Source of the DNA: Trueperaceae bacterium
GTDB lineage: Bacteria; Deinococcota; Deinococci; Deinococcales; Trueperaceae
DNA length: 64,000 bases
Assembly: GCA_036381595.1 (NCBI GenBank)
Contig: DASVCN010000023.1
Location: 1-64,000, forward strand
Direction: 5' to 3'
Both the position numbers and the translations under genes were made by a program. Below the pieces are notes generated by a model. It saw only the letters and a list, made by a program, of their open reading frames with translations. It was not told where the DNA came from and searched no databases. Positions 34,711 to 44,064 of this stretch are shown in pieces; position 1 is the first letter of the stretch; each line of letters opens with the position of its first letter.

Positions 34711-35388
34711 TTAGTATCTGGTCGGCAAAACCCCCCGCTCCTCCAACCCATTCACGATCCTATCCACACTCTGCTCCACGCTCTCCCGCGCAGGGTAGAG
34801 GTGCACTTCGGGCTTCACCGGCGGCTCGTACGGGCTGTCGATCCCCGTGAAGTCCCGGATCTCCCCACGCCGTGCCTTGGCGTAGAGGCCCTTCGGATCC
34901 CGGTCCTCGCACACGTCGAGCGGGGTGTCGACGAAGATCTCGAGGAACTCGTTCTCCTCGACGATGTCGCGCACCATCTGCCGGTCGCTGCGGAAGGGGC
35001 TGATGAACGCCGTCAGCACGATGATGCCGGCGTCGACGAAGAGCTTGGCGGCCTCGCCGATGCGGCGTATGTTCTCGGTGCGGTCCTCGGCACTGAATCC
35101 CAGGTCCTTGTTGAGGCCGTGGCGGATGTTGTCACCGTCGAGCAGATAGGTGTGGTAGCCCATCTCGGCCAGCTTGACCTCGACCGCGTTGGCGATGGTG
35201 CTCTTGCCGCTGCCGGAGAAGCCGGTGAACCAGAGGATGCACGGCTTCTGCCCCTTGCGGTGGGCACGCTCGGCCTTAGTGACGCCGTGCTCGTGCCAGG
35301 TGATGTTGGTGGCCTTCTCCTCGACCGTCTTCTCGATCGTGGTGGCCGAGGACTGTGCTTCGATCTCGTCGGCGATCTTGACGCTCAC
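34711..35388 (-). CDS. cysC: Adenylylsulfate (APS) kinase
   Basis: 225-residue kinase that phosphorylates APS to PAPS with ATP. P-loop [26 protein letters not shown] for substrate, and [12 protein letters not shown] and [18 protein letters not shown] are all characteristic. A 30-residue N-terminal extension precedes the domain. The GTG overlaps the stop of sat, so PAPS is made by the two in sequence. GC is clearly higher than in the adjoining glycan island. Confidence 0.93.
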   Translation of the reverse strand: MSVKIADEIEAQSSATTIEKTVEEKATNITWHEHGVTKAERAHRKGQKPCILWFTGFSGSGKSTIANAVEVKLAEMGYHTYLLDGDNIRHGLNKDLGFSAEDRTENIRRIGEAAKLFVDAGIIVLTAFISPFRSDRQMVRDIVEENEFLEIFVDTPLDVCEDRDPKGLYAKARRGEIRDFTGIDSPYEPPVKPEVHLYPARESVEQSVDRIVNGLEERGVLPTRY

Positions 35389-36581
35389 TTGCTCGCTCCT
35401 ACCTTCTCTTCACGCTCCGCGGCCTGGCGGTACGCCTCGATGAGGATCTGGGCGACTTCCGGCCGGCTGAACTCCTCGGGCGGCATCTCACCGCGCGAAA
35501 GCATCTCACGCACCTTGGTCCCGGAGAGGAAGATCCGATCCTCGGGGCCGCTGACCGTGGTCTTGGTCGTGGCCATCTGCTTGCTCTTCTTGCAGTAGAA
35601 GGCGTGTTCGAACTTGAGGATCTGGATGTCCAGCTCGTCACGACTGAACTGGCTGATCAGTTGCTGGGCTTCGTAGGTGCCGTAGTAGTTGCCCACCCCG
35701 GCGTGGTCTCGTCCGATGATGAAGTGAGTGCAGCCGTAGTTGATGCGGCTGACGGCGTGCAGCACCGCTTCGCGAGGACCGGCATAGCGCATAGCCGCTG
35801 GGTAAGTGCCCAGCATGACGCGATCGGCGGGGTAGTAATGCTCCATCATGGCGAGGTAGCAGCGCACGCGCACCTCGGCCGGGACGTCGTCCCCCTTGGT
35901 CTGGCCCACGAGGGGGTTGATGAAGAGGCCGTCGACCATCTCGAGCGCCGTCTTGGTGAGGTACTCGTGCGCCCGGTGGATCGGGTTCCTGGTCTGGAAT
36001 GCGACCACCGTTTGCCAGCCCCGCTCCGCGAACAGCTCGCGGGTCTGCGCCGGTGTGAGGCTCAGTTCGGGGAAGCGCTCCTCGGGCAGGTCGTCGATCA
36101 CGGTGATCGGTCCGGCCAGGTAGACGTTGCCGGCCTCGCGCATCGCCTTCACGCCGGGGTGGGCCAACTCGGTCGTGCCGTAGACCCGTTCGGCTTCTCT
36201 CTGCTGGTCGGGCCGGTACACGTCGGTCACCTCGAGCAGGGCGATCACTCGGCCAGTCGAGTCTGCCAGGGCCACCTCGCTGCCGCGCGAAACATGCGCC
36301 GCCTGCTCCTCGTTCACCTGCAGAGTGATCGGTATCGACCATGCGAGGCCGTTCGGCAGGCGCATCGTTTCGACGACCGAATCGTACGTCTTCTCGTCCA
36401 CGAAGCCTTCGAGAGGGCTGTAGATACCCGTGGCTAGGCAGCGGACGTCGGCGAGCGAGCGCGCCGAGAGGCGCAGTACGGGTAGGCGAGAGGCACGTTC
36501 GCGGAAGGAGTGGGTCTTGTCCTCGGGTGCGAATCGATCGATGAGAACGCCACCGTGGGGCGCGGTTGAAGGTGACTGCAT
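35385..36581 (-). CDS. sat: Sulfate adenylyltransferase (ATP sulfurylase)
   Basis: 398-residue monomeric-type ATP sulfurylase: PUA-like N-terminal part, then catalytic domain with [13 protein letters not shown] and [12 protein letters not shown]. It makes APS from sulfate and ATP. ATG at 36581 with GAGGAG nine bases upstream; the frame is open one codon further (TTG). Overlaps cysC by four bases. A palindrome covers the -35 position of its probable promoter. Confidence 0.94.
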   Translation of the reverse strand: MQSPSTAPHGGVLIDRFAPEDKTHSFRERASRLPVLRLSARSLADVRCLATGIYSPLEGFVDEKTYDSVVETMRLPNGLAWSIPITLQVNEEQAAHVSRGSEVALADSTGRVIALLEVTDVYRPDQQREAERVYGTTELAHPGVKAMREAGNVYLAGPITVIDDLPEERFPELSLTPAQTRELFAERGWQTVVAFQTRNPIHRAHEYLTKTALEMVDGLFINPLVGQTKGDDVPAEVRVRCYLAMMEHYYPADRVMLGTYPAAMRYAGPREAVLHAVSRINYGCTHFIIGRDHAGVGNYYGTYEAQQLISQFSRDELDIQILKFEHAFYCKKSKQMATTKTTVSGPEDRIFLSGTKVREMLSRGEMPPEEFSRPEVAQILIEAYRQAAEREEKVGASK

Positions 36582-36670
36582 CAAGAAAAACTCCTCGAGA
36601 AAGTTGCTCGGTAGTCGCTTACCTGGCGCCGGAGCCGGCTGCGGAAGCCTCGGAGGCCCAACGCGATGCG

Positions 36671-36699
36671 AGTATACCGCCGGGCACGGAAAATTCCGT
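36671..36699 (-). promoter_or_regulatory. sat-cysC promoter with overlapping palindrome
   Basis: On the minus strand a -10 TATACT (36676-36671) lies about 90 bases before the sat ATG. At the matching -35 position and spacer lies the inverted repeat ACGGAA-AA-TTCCGT (36686-36699). This could be the operator of a repressor or activator of sulfate activation; the -35 itself is a poor match, which suits activator dependence. Confidence 0.45.
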
Positions 36700-36748
36700 T
36701 GCAGCCTTCACTCGCGGCCGCTTCCATTAAGGAGTGTGCGAAGTGGCA

Positions 36749-37567
36749 CTACCGGGAGTTAGACCGGAGCAGCCCCAACCACCTCTCCGAATCCCCGTAA
36801 CAGGCCAGGAACGGTTCGTTGACGAGGTTCGGCCGGTTGAAGCGCATCGGCCGGCCGTCGAAGGTGACGAGTTCTCCGCCCGCCTCCTCGACGACGCACT
36901 GAGCAGCGGCTACGTCCCACTCCATCGTCGGGCCCAAGCGGGGATAGATGTGGGCTTCGCCGGCAGCGACCAGGCACATCTTGAGTGCTGAGCCCTTGGA
37001 GACCGCTTCCACGTCGAACTGCCGCTCGAGCTCGCGGACGAACCTCTGCGTTGCCTCGTTCGCGTGGGAACGGCTCATCACCAGTCGCAATTCGCCCCCG
37101 GAGGGCCGAGAGACCGCCACGCGAGCCTCGCCGGAGCCGTCGGCACGCCGGGCGCCGTTCCCGCGCGACGCCCAGTACGAAACCTCGACCACGGGAGCGT
37201 GGACAACGCCCAGGACCGGCCGTCCGCCTTCAACCAGGGCGATGTTGACGGTGAACTCACCGTTCCGTTTGACGAACTCCCGTGTCCCGTCGAGCGGGTC
37301 GACGAGCCAGGAGCGCTGCCACGAGCGCCGTTCCTCGTACGGCAGTTCACCGGACTCCTCTGCGAGGATGGGGATGTCGGGGGTCAGCTCGCGGAGACCC
37401 GCGACGATGATCTTCTGCGACGCCAGGTCGGCCTCGGTCAACGGTGAGCGGTCCTCCTTCTCCTGAACATCGAACTCGGTCTCGTAGACCTCGAGGATCG
37501 CCTCGCCGGCCCGCCGGGCCAGCGCCACTACGTCGTTTGCGAGCTTGTCCAACTGTTCAGCGTCCAA
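36749..37567 (-). CDS. cysQ: 3'(2'),5'-bisphosphate nucleotidase
   Basis: 272-residue magnesium-dependent, lithium-sensitive-type phosphatase of the inositol monophosphatase superfamily that turns PAP into AMP. Metal motifs are LAEESGE, DPLDGTREF and WDVAAAQCVVEEAGG. A TTG start is used, with AGGAG about eight bases upstream, 17 bases after the permease stop, so the two form an operon. PAP arises when PAPS is used by a sulfotransferase or PAPS reductase. Confidence 0.92.
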   Translation of the reverse strand: MDAEQLDKLANDVVALARRAGEAILEVYETEFDVQEKEDRSPLTEADLASQKIIVAGLRELTPDIPILAEESGELPYEERRSWQRSWLVDPLDGTREFVKRNGEFTVNIALVEGGRPVLGVVHAPVVEVSYWASRGNGARRADGSGEARVAVSRPSGGELRLVMSRSHANEATQRFVRELERQFDVEAVSKGSALKMCLVAAGEAHIYPRLGPTMEWDVAAAQCVVEEAGGELVTFDGRPMRFNRPNLVNEPFLACYGDSERWLGLLRSNSR

Positions 37568-37584
37568 CGGGAACTCCTAACGGG

Positions 37585-39348
37585 TCAGAAACCCCAGACC
37601 ATCGGGATGACGAGTAACGCGACGAGCCCGGTGACGATGTTGAGCGGGACGCCGATCTTGAAGTAGTCGCGGTAGTTGTAGCCGCCGGGACCGTAGACCA
37701 TCAGGTTCGTCTGGTAGCCGATCGGCGTTGCGAAGGAGGCCGATGCGGCCATGGCGATAGCGATCGCGAACGGCATGAAGTCGACGCCCAGGGCGCGGGC
37801 GACGCCTAACGCGATCGGGAACATGAGCACGGCGGCGGCGTTGTTGGTGATCAGGTTGGTGAAGAACGCCGTAACGAAGTAGACGACGGCCAGAGCCGCC
37901 AGCGGATCGGTTCCGAACAGGTCCAGCAGACCGGTCGCGACCGATGCCGCCACCCCGGTCTTCTCCATCGCCACCCCCAGTCCGAAGGCAGAGGCGATCA
38001 CCAGGAGCACCTGCCAGTCGATCGAACGCCGAGCCGAGGTCGTGGACGTGCAGCGGAAGGCGATCATCAGCACCGCGGCCAGCAGAGCCGCCTCGACCAT
38101 CGGCAGGATCCCGAGAGTCACTACCGTCACCATGCCGGCGAGGATGACGAGCGCCGGTACGGCCCGCTCGAAGTTCAGCGGGGCAGAGTCCTCGATCGGG
38201 CTGACCAGGTAGAAGTCGCGTGAGTTGCGGTGCCGTTCGACGAAGTCGGGCCGAGCGGCAAGCAGGAGGGTGTCCCCCGGCCTCGGGATGATATCGCCGA
38301 TCTTCGCCCGCAACCTCTCGCCGTTGCGCGCGACCGCGATGACGACCGCGCCGTAGAGGGCCCGGAAGCGGGTCTCGCGGATGCGCCGGCCCAGCATCGG
38401 GAAGGAGTTGGAGACGACCGCCTCGATGAGGATCCTCTGCGAGGGCCGGGCATCGAGCTTGAAGATCTGCTCTGTAGCCGGACTCAGGCCCTGGATCCGC
38501 TGGAGTTCGACCACCGAGTCGACGACGCCCACGAACACCAGCCGATCCCCCGCCTGCAGCGTCTCCTGCGGCGAGACGGCGGTGATCAACCGCCCCTCGC
38601 GTTCGATCTCGACGAGGAACACGTGGGGAAGGTGGCGCAGGCCCGCCTCCTCGATCGACTTGCCCACCAGCGGACCGTCCCCCAGCACGGTCATCTCGAC
38701 GCTGTACTCGCGCGGGTCGCCGATGCGCGTCATCGCGCTTCTTCGGTCGGGCAGCAGGCTCCGCGCGACCAGGATGAAGAGGATGCCGACTATCGCCGTG
38801 GGCACCCCCACCCAGGCCAGGGTGAACATCCCCAGCCGCCCCTCGCCCGCGGCGAGGAGGAGACCGTTCACTACGAGGTTCGTCGAGGTGCCTATCAGAG
38901 TGATCGTGCCGCCCAGGATGGCCGCGTAGGAGAGCGGGATCATCAGCCGTGATGGGGCGAGGTCGTTCTGCCGCGCCCAGTCACGCACGGCCGGGATGAG
39001 CATGGCAACGATAGGAGTGTTGTTGAGGAAGGCGCTCAGACCGGCCACTGGCGTCATCAGCCTGAGCATGGCCGAGGTCTGCGACTTGGGCCGGCCCAGT
39101 ACCTTCCGCGAGATCCAGTGGACTCCGCCGGTGTCGCGGAGGCCGGCCACCACGGCGTAGAGCGCGCCCACGGTGAGCACGCCCTCGTTCGCGAAGCCGG
39201 CGAACGCTTCGGCTGGCTCGAGGACGCCTGTCACCAGCAGTAGGACGAGGCCCCCGCCGAAGGCGAGGTCGGGGGCCATCCTGGTGAAGACCAGAGAGCC
39301 GATGATCGCCACGGCGGTCCCGATTGTGATGATCGCCGCGAGGCTCAC
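37585..39348 (-). CDS. SLC13-family sulfate/anion permease with two RCK_C domains
   Basis: 587-residue inner-membrane symporter. Two halves of helices (about residues 1-190 and 405-587) flank a cytosolic segment with two TrkA-C (RCK_C) domains (REYSVEMTVLGDGPLVGKSIEEAG; RILIEAVVSNSFPMLGRRIRE). The SNT-like motifs FLNNTPIVAMLIP and LITNNAAAVLMFPIAL are typical of the sulfate-transporting branch. GTG start. With cysQ, sat and cysC adjoining, sulfate is the probable substrate. Confidence 0.88.
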   Translation of the reverse strand: MSLAAIITIGTAVAIIGSLVFTRMAPDLAFGGGLVLLLVTGVLEPAEAFAGFANEGVLTVGALYAVVAGLRDTGGVHWISRKVLGRPKSQTSAMLRLMTPVAGLSAFLNNTPIVAMLIPAVRDWARQNDLAPSRLMIPLSYAAILGGTITLIGTSTNLVVNGLLLAAGEGRLGMFTLAWVGVPTAIVGILFILVARSLLPDRRSAMTRIGDPREYSVEMTVLGDGPLVGKSIEEAGLRHLPHVFLVEIEREGRLITAVSPQETLQAGDRLVFVGVVDSVVELQRIQGLSPATEQIFKLDARPSQRILIEAVVSNSFPMLGRRIRETRFRALYGAVVIAVARNGERLRAKIGDIIPRPGDTLLLAARPDFVERHRNSRDFYLVSPIEDSAPLNFERAVPALVILAGMVTVVTLGILPMVEAALLAAVLMIAFRCTSTTSARRSIDWQVLLVIASAFGLGVAMEKTGVAASVATGLLDLFGTDPLAALAVVYFVTAFFTNLITNNAAAVLMFPIALGVARALGVDFMPFAIAIAMAASASFATPIGYQTNLMVYGPGGYNYRDYFKIGVPLNIVTGLVALLVIPMVWGF

Positions 39349-39437
39349 AGGTACAAAGCTAACTCATCGGCTGGCGACCGGAGCAACCGCCCCGGCGCTC
39401 CGGTCACCCACCGACGCTGCTCCCTCGGTTACCTGGC

Positions 39438-40784
39438 TCAGCGGCCCATGCCCACGTACTCGAAGCCTTGCCTACGCACCTCTTCGGGGTTGAGGAGGTT
39501 ACGCGCGTCGAGCACGAGGTTGCCGCGCATCCGCTTCTTCATCTCTTCGAGCGGCAGGTTGCGGTACTGGGGCCAGTCGGTCACCACCACGACCGCGTCA
39601 CAGCCGATCGCCAGGCACGGTTCGTCCTCGCAGTACTCGACCTCCAGCTCTGGGTGGAGTTCGCGGCAGCGATCCATCGAGATCGGGTCGTGCACCCGCA
39701 CCACCGCGCCACGCTCGTGCAGGCACTCGATCAGGGTCAGCGCCGGCGAGTCGCGCAGGTCGTCCGTGTTCCCCTTGAAAGAGAGGCCAAGCAGGCCGAT
39801 GGTGGTGCCGCGGAGTACCTTCAGCTGGTCCTGCAGCCGCTCGATCACCCGGATGCGCTGACGCTGGTTCACGTCGATGGCGCTGCGGACGATGGTCATG
39901 TCGTAGTCGTAAGACTCGCCGGTGGCGATGATCGCCCGGGTGTCCTTACCGAAGCAGCTTCCGCCCCAGCCGATACCGGCGTGGAGGAAGCGCGGGCCTA
40001 TGCGGTCGTCGAGGCCGATGGCTCGGGCGACCTGGGTGATGTCGGCGCCGACCTTTTCGGCGAGGCCCGCGAACTCGTTGATGAAGCTGATCTTGGTCGC
40101 CAGGAAGCTGTTGGCGGCGTACTTGGTGAGCTCGGCAGAGGTCGGCGTGGTGGTGATGAGCGAGGGCAGAGGATAACGCTCGGGCCGAGGTGTCTCCAGC
40201 GGCGCCTCGAACGTCTGCTCGAGCAGTGGGGCGTACAGCTCGCGGAGCATGCCCACCGCCTTCGGATTGTCGGCCCCGATGACGATCCGGTCTGGGTAGA
40301 GGGTGTCGTGCACGGCCTTGCCCTCGGCGAGGAACTCGGGGTTGGAGGCCGTCCACACCTCGGCCTTCACGCCGCGCGCCTCCAGGGCGCGGTGGATGAT
40401 GCCGTCGACGTGCCGGGCGCTGCCGATGGGCACGGTCGACTTGTTGACGACCACGAGCTCTGCGCCGGGCTGGATCCGGTCGGCGACTTCGCGGGCGGCC
40501 GCGTCAACGTACTGCAGGTCGGCGTCCCCGTTCTGTTTGGTGGGGGTGCCGACGGCGATGATCACGATGCCGCCGTCGAGCTCAGGTAAGGAGGTGGTGA
40601 AGGTGGCGTGGGAGGAGCGCAGCAACTCCTCGAGCCCCGGTTCGTGGATGGTCGCCTGTCCGTTGCTGAGCTTCTCGACGATCGCCGGGTTCTTGTCGAC
40701 GCAGGTGACGTCGTGTCCCAGGTAGCCGAGCGCGACCCCTGTCGTGAGCCCCACGTAGCCGGTGCCGATGATGGTGACGTTCAT
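39438..40784 (-). CDS. ugd: UDP-glucose 6-dehydrogenase
   Basis: 448-residue enzyme oxidising UDP-glucose to UDP-glucuronate with NAD+. N-terminal Rossmann motif GTGYVGLTTGVALGYLGHDV, central domain with AELTKYAANSFLATKISFINE and the catalytic cysteine in GWGGSCFGKD, C-terminal LGLSFKGNTDDLRDSP. GGAG lies four bases before the ATG. It supplies an acidic sugar for surface polysaccharide. The UDP- rather than GDP-sugar specificity is the usual reading but could be another nucleotide sugar dehydrogenase. Confidence 0.9.
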   Translation of the reverse strand: MNVTIIGTGYVGLTTGVALGYLGHDVTCVDKNPAIVEKLSNGQATIHEPGLEELLRSSHATFTTSLPELDGGIVIIAVGTPTKQNGDADLQYVDAAAREVADRIQPGAELVVVNKSTVPIGSARHVDGIIHRALEARGVKAEVWTASNPEFLAEGKAVHDTLYPDRIVIGADNPKAVGMLRELYAPLLEQTFEAPLETPRPERYPLPSLITTTPTSAELTKYAANSFLATKISFINEFAGLAEKVGADITQVARAIGLDDRIGPRFLHAGIGWGGSCFGKDTRAIIATGESYDYDMTIVRSAIDVNQRQRIRVIERLQDQLKVLRGTTIGLLGLSFKGNTDDLRDSPALTLIECLHERGAVVRVHDPISMDRCRELHPELEVEYCEDEPCLAIGCDAVVVVTDWPQYRNLPLEEMKKRMRGNLVLDARNLLNPEEVRRQGFEYVGMGR

Positions 40785-41634
40785 GTTCTCCTTCTCCTCG
40801 CTGCTTAGGTAGATGCTGTTCGTTCCCGTGTTTCGTCCGCGGCACGACTCCCCCGAGCCTGCCCGGCGGCATTCACGATGAGCGTGGGAATGCTAGCACG
40901 GTGCCGGCGAAGCAGGCAGTGACTTCTACGGCGTGGCGGCGCAGGGGCGCCGAGCGGCCTGGCGCTGCCAGGTGACTAGGTCTTCGGTTCGATGCGGCGT
41001 TCGCCGCCGGCCGCGGGCACCATCCCCTCCCGCGTCCGTACGGCAACCCCCCCTAGTGCGCCCGTACGGCAACCCCCTCGTGCGCCCGTGCGGCAATTCC
41101 GTCTCGCGTCCGTATGGCAACCCCCTCCCGCGCCCGTACGGCAACGTTTGCATACGGGCTTGCAAGGTGATATGCAATTTGGGCCGGCCGGCCGGACCCA
41201 TCGAGAGGTACGGCGGTCGAGCTCGTCGGCAGAGAAGAAACCTAGTTTCGCCGTCCTGCACAGCTTCCGGCGCGCCGGCGCTCCGGGCCGAAGGGAGCCC
41301 GAGCAGAAAGCGCGGATCTTCTGAGATCGCTGCCTCGACCTCGAACGAGTCGGAGTAGAGGTGCCCGCCGTGGCCCGCCCACCGTCCGATTTCGAACAGG
41401 CGCGACTTTCGTGACGCCATCAACTGCGTATTGGACGGCATTTACGCGTTCTCGCCCGCTCGCGGACTCTCTGCAAACGTTACCGTAGGGAGTCGGGGGG
41501 CCCATAGGCCTCCCGGGGCGGGCTGGCGCCTAGGAGGGCACGGCAAAAGTCCGCCACCCGGGGCCGGTAAGCCAACCGCGAACCGCGGGAATGACGAAGC
41601 GCATACGATCGAGGGGTCGCGGTGAGTGCCGAAC
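40785..41634. other. Repeat-containing 850-base gap
   Basis: Between ugd and rfbA lies a stretch with a 24-base repeat array (41036-41144). A minus-strand open frame (40926-41441, 171 codons) crosses it and would encode eight-residue LPYGRTRG repeats, but it has no good ribosome-binding site or recognised domain. I consider it doubtful. Confidence 0.4.
41036..41144. repeat. Five copies of a 24-bp repeat with CGTACG core
   Basis: The core CCGTACGGCAA (one copy with GTG, one with TAT in the middle) starts at 41036, 41062, 41086, 41110 and 41134. The period is 24 bases except one step of 26. Intervening bases are CCCC-rich and similar among units, so this is a tandem repeat. Confidence 0.75.
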
Positions 41635-42513
41635 TCAGTCCACAACCGCTTCGTCGGCCAGGTCGAGCAGGTACTTGCCGTACGAGTTCTTCTGCATCGA
41701 TTCGGCCAGGTTCCGCAGATGCCGCGGGCCGATCCACCCCTTGCGGTAGGCGATCTCCTCGGGCACGGCGATCTTGAGGCCCTGCCGCGCCTCGACCGTC
41801 TCCACGAAATTGCTGGCCTGCAGCAGGCTCTCATGTGTTCCGGTATCGAGCCACGCCATCCCTCTGCCCATCTTCTCGACGTTCAGGATGCCGCGCTCGA
41901 GGTAGCGCCGGTTCAGGTCCGTGATCTCGAGTTCTCCGCGTGGCGACGGTTTGAGTGCCCTGGCGAATTCGACGGCGCGGTTGTCGTAGAAGTAGAGGCC
42001 GGTTACCGCGTAGTGACTCTTCGCCTTCTTCGGCTTCTCCTCGATGCTGACTGCGCGGCCGCGCGGGTCGAACTCCACGACGCCGTATCGCTCGGGGTCC
42101 TTGACGTAGTAGCCGAAGACGGTGGCGCCCTTCTCGCGGGCGGCTGCCCGCTCGAGCATGCCGGTCATCCCGTAACCGAAGAAGATGTTGTCGCCCAGGA
42201 TCAACGCCAACCGGTCACCTTGGAGGAACTCCTCGCCGATGATCAGGGCCTGCGCCAGTCCCTCGGGCCTCGGCTGCTCGGCGTACGAGAGCCTCAGCCC
42301 CCACTGGTCGCCGTCGCCGAGCAACTTCTCGAACATGGGGAGGTCGTGAGGCGTGCTGATGACGAGGATCTCGCGGATGCCGGCGAGCATCAGCACCGAG
42401 AGCGGGTAGTAGATCATCGGCTTGTCGTAGACGGGAAGCAGCTGCTTGCTCACTGCCACAGTGGCCGGGTAGAGGCGGGTGCCGCTCCCGCCGGCCAGGA
42501 TGATGCCTTTCAT
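41635..42513 (-). CDS. rfbA: Glucose-1-phosphate thymidylyltransferase
   Basis: 292-residue enzyme making dTDP-glucose from glucose-1-phosphate and dTTP, first step to dTDP-rhamnose. Nucleotide-binding [41 protein letters not shown] and [13 protein letters not shown] are diagnostic. GAGGA six bases before the ATG; overlaps rfbD by four bases. Last gene of the wzz-GT-rfbC-rfbD-rfbA operon. Confidence 0.95.
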   Translation of the reverse strand: MKGIILAGGSGTRLYPATVAVSKQLLPVYDKPMIYYPLSVLMLAGIREILVISTPHDLPMFEKLLGDGDQWGLRLSYAEQPRPEGLAQALIIGEEFLQGDRLALILGDNIFFGYGMTGMLERAAAREKGATVFGYYVKDPERYGVVEFDPRGRAVSIEEKPKKAKSHYAVTGLYFYDNRAVEFARALKPSPRGELEITDLNRRYLERGILNVEKMGRGMAWLDTGTHESLLQASNFVETVEARQGLKIAVPEEIAYRKGWIGPRHLRNLAESMQKNSYGKYLLDLADEAVVD

Positions 42514-43430
42514 GACGGATCCTCCGAAGCGAAAGCCTCCCCGACCGTTTCATTGACCAGATACCCCTTCTCTTGCAGATACTCCTCGAGCGCGTCCAGC
42601 CAGTGCGGCATCTCGCGCCCGATCAGACCCTTCAGCCGGGCCGATTCGAGGGTACTGTTGCTCGGCCGCCTGGCCGCCCGCGCGAACTCGCTGGACCCGA
42701 CCGCGGTGATGTCGGCGTCGATGCCGGCGAGCTCGAGCGCGCGGCTGGCGAACTCGAACCAGCTGCAGCTGCCGCGGTTGCTCAGATGTACCAGGCCGGT
42801 CGCTCCGGTTGCGAGCAGGTCGGCGAGCGCCCGGGCGACGTGCATCGTGTACGAGGGCGACATGACCGTGTCGTCGACCACTCGCAGAGGCTGGTTGGCT
42901 CGCGCCCGCTCGAGGATCGTCTCGACGAAGTTCCCGCCCTTGCCCCGGGAGCCCGCCTTGCCGAAGACGCTCGAGATGCGAACTATGAGGCTGTCGGGCG
43001 CCGCGATCTGGGCGACTCGCTCGCCCACCAGTTTGCTGGCGCCGTAGATGTTGATGGGCCTGGGCTCGTCCGCCTCGTCGTACGGGCCCTCCTTTTCGCC
43101 GTCGAAAACGAAATCGGTGCTCACGAACACGTTCCTGCTCCCCGCCTCCCGGCAGGCGCGTGCGACCAGGTAGGCCCCGGTGGCGTTCACCTCCATCGCC
43201 TCGGCACCGTTCTCCTCGCACCAGTCGACGTTGGTGATCGCCGCTGTATCGATCACGGCTTCGAATCGGCCGGCAACTATCTCGCGCCCGACCGCCTGGG
43301 CGTCGGTGACGTCCAGCTGACCGCGGGAGAAGGCCACGACGTCGAACCGGACGTCTTGGCGCAGGACCTCGACCAGGTCTGTTCCGAGCTGACCGGAGCC
43401 GCCGAGGACGGCGATGATGGGGCGGGTCAT
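42510..43430 (-). CDS. rfbD: dTDP-4-dehydrorhamnose reductase
   Basis: 306-residue extended SDR that reduces dTDP-4-keto-rhamnose, the final step. [15 protein letters not shown] binds [21 protein letters not shown] is the substrate region, and YGASKLVGE carries the catalytic Tyr-x3-Lys. Sixty-seven bases after rfbC, overlapping rfbA at its 3' end. Confidence 0.94.
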   Translation of the reverse strand: MTRPIIAVLGGSGQLGTDLVEVLRQDVRFDVVAFSRGQLDVTDAQAVGREIVAGRFEAVIDTAAITNVDWCEENGAEAMEVNATGAYLVARACREAGSRNVFVSTDFVFDGEKEGPYDEADEPRPINIYGASKLVGERVAQIAAPDSLIVRISSVFGKAGSRGKGGNFVETILERARANQPLRVVDDTVMSPSYTMHVARALADLLATGATGLVHLSNRGSCSWFEFASRALELAGIDADITAVGSSEFARAARRPSNSTLESARLKGLIGREMPHWLDALEEYLQEKGYLVNETVGEAFASEDPS

Positions 43431-43497
43431 ACGGATAGGTACCTCGGGGCCAATCTAGCAGCACCGAGGTTGCGTTCAGGATCGAGGGCGAGCAATT

Positions 43498-44064
43498 TCA
43501 TCGTGCGTCCAGTTCAGCGAAGTCCAGGCGGACCTGGGCGAGTCCCGGTAACGACTCGTCCTTGGCCGACAGGATGGCGGGCGAGAGGGGCCACTCGACG
43601 CCGATCTCCGGGTCGTTCCAGCGCACGCCCGCGTCGGCCTCCCGGGCGTATTCGCTGGTCGTCTTGTAGCAGACGTGGGCCGTCTCGCTCAGCGCCTGGA
43701 AGCCGTGTGCGAACCCCTCGGGTATCCAGAGGATCCGCCTGTTCTCCGCCGAGAGCCTTTCGCCCAGCCAACTGCCGAAGGTCTCGCTGCCCGGTCGCAG
43801 GTCGACCGCCACGTCGAAGATCTCGCCCTCGACTACCGACACCAGCTTGCCCTGAGCGTGTGGAGGGCGCTGGTAGTGGAGTCCTCGCACGACTCCACGC
43901 TTAGAGAGCGAGCGGTTGTCCTGCACGAAGCGGACGCCTAAGCCGCCCTCGCGGAAGGCGCTCTCCTTGTAGCTCTCCATGAAGTAGCCGCGCTCGTCGG
44001 GGAAGGCCCGCGGTTCGATGAGGACCACGTCGGGGATGGCCAGGGGCGTGAAGCGGAAGTTCAT
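43498..44064 (-). CDS. rfbC: dTDP-4-dehydrorhamnose 3,5-epimerase
   Basis: 188-residue cupin-fold epimerase. Characteristic motifs are FPDERGYFMESY, FVQDNRSLSKRGVVRGLHYQ (catalytic histidine), GEIFDVAVDLRPGSETFG and WIPEGFAHGF. The ATG at 44064 overlaps the stop of the upstream glycosyltransferase by four bases; a longer open frame upstream is only the overlap with that gene. Length is normal. Confidence 0.94.
   Translation of the reverse strand: MNFRFTPLAIPDVVLIEPRAFPDERGYFMESYKESAFREGGLGVRFVQDNRSLSKRGVVRGLHYQRPPHAQGKLVSVVEGEIFDVAVDLRPGSETFGSWLGERLSAENRRILWIPEGFAHGFQALSETAHVCYKTTSEYAREADAGVRWNDPEIGVEWPLSPAILSAKDESLPGLAQVRLDFAELDAR

Noticed and set aside
40926-41441. Minus-strand frame encoding LPYGRTRG repeats as a gene
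   Set aside because: No ribosome-binding site, no recognisable family and one repeat step of 26 bases that would break the repeat frame; left as doubtful.
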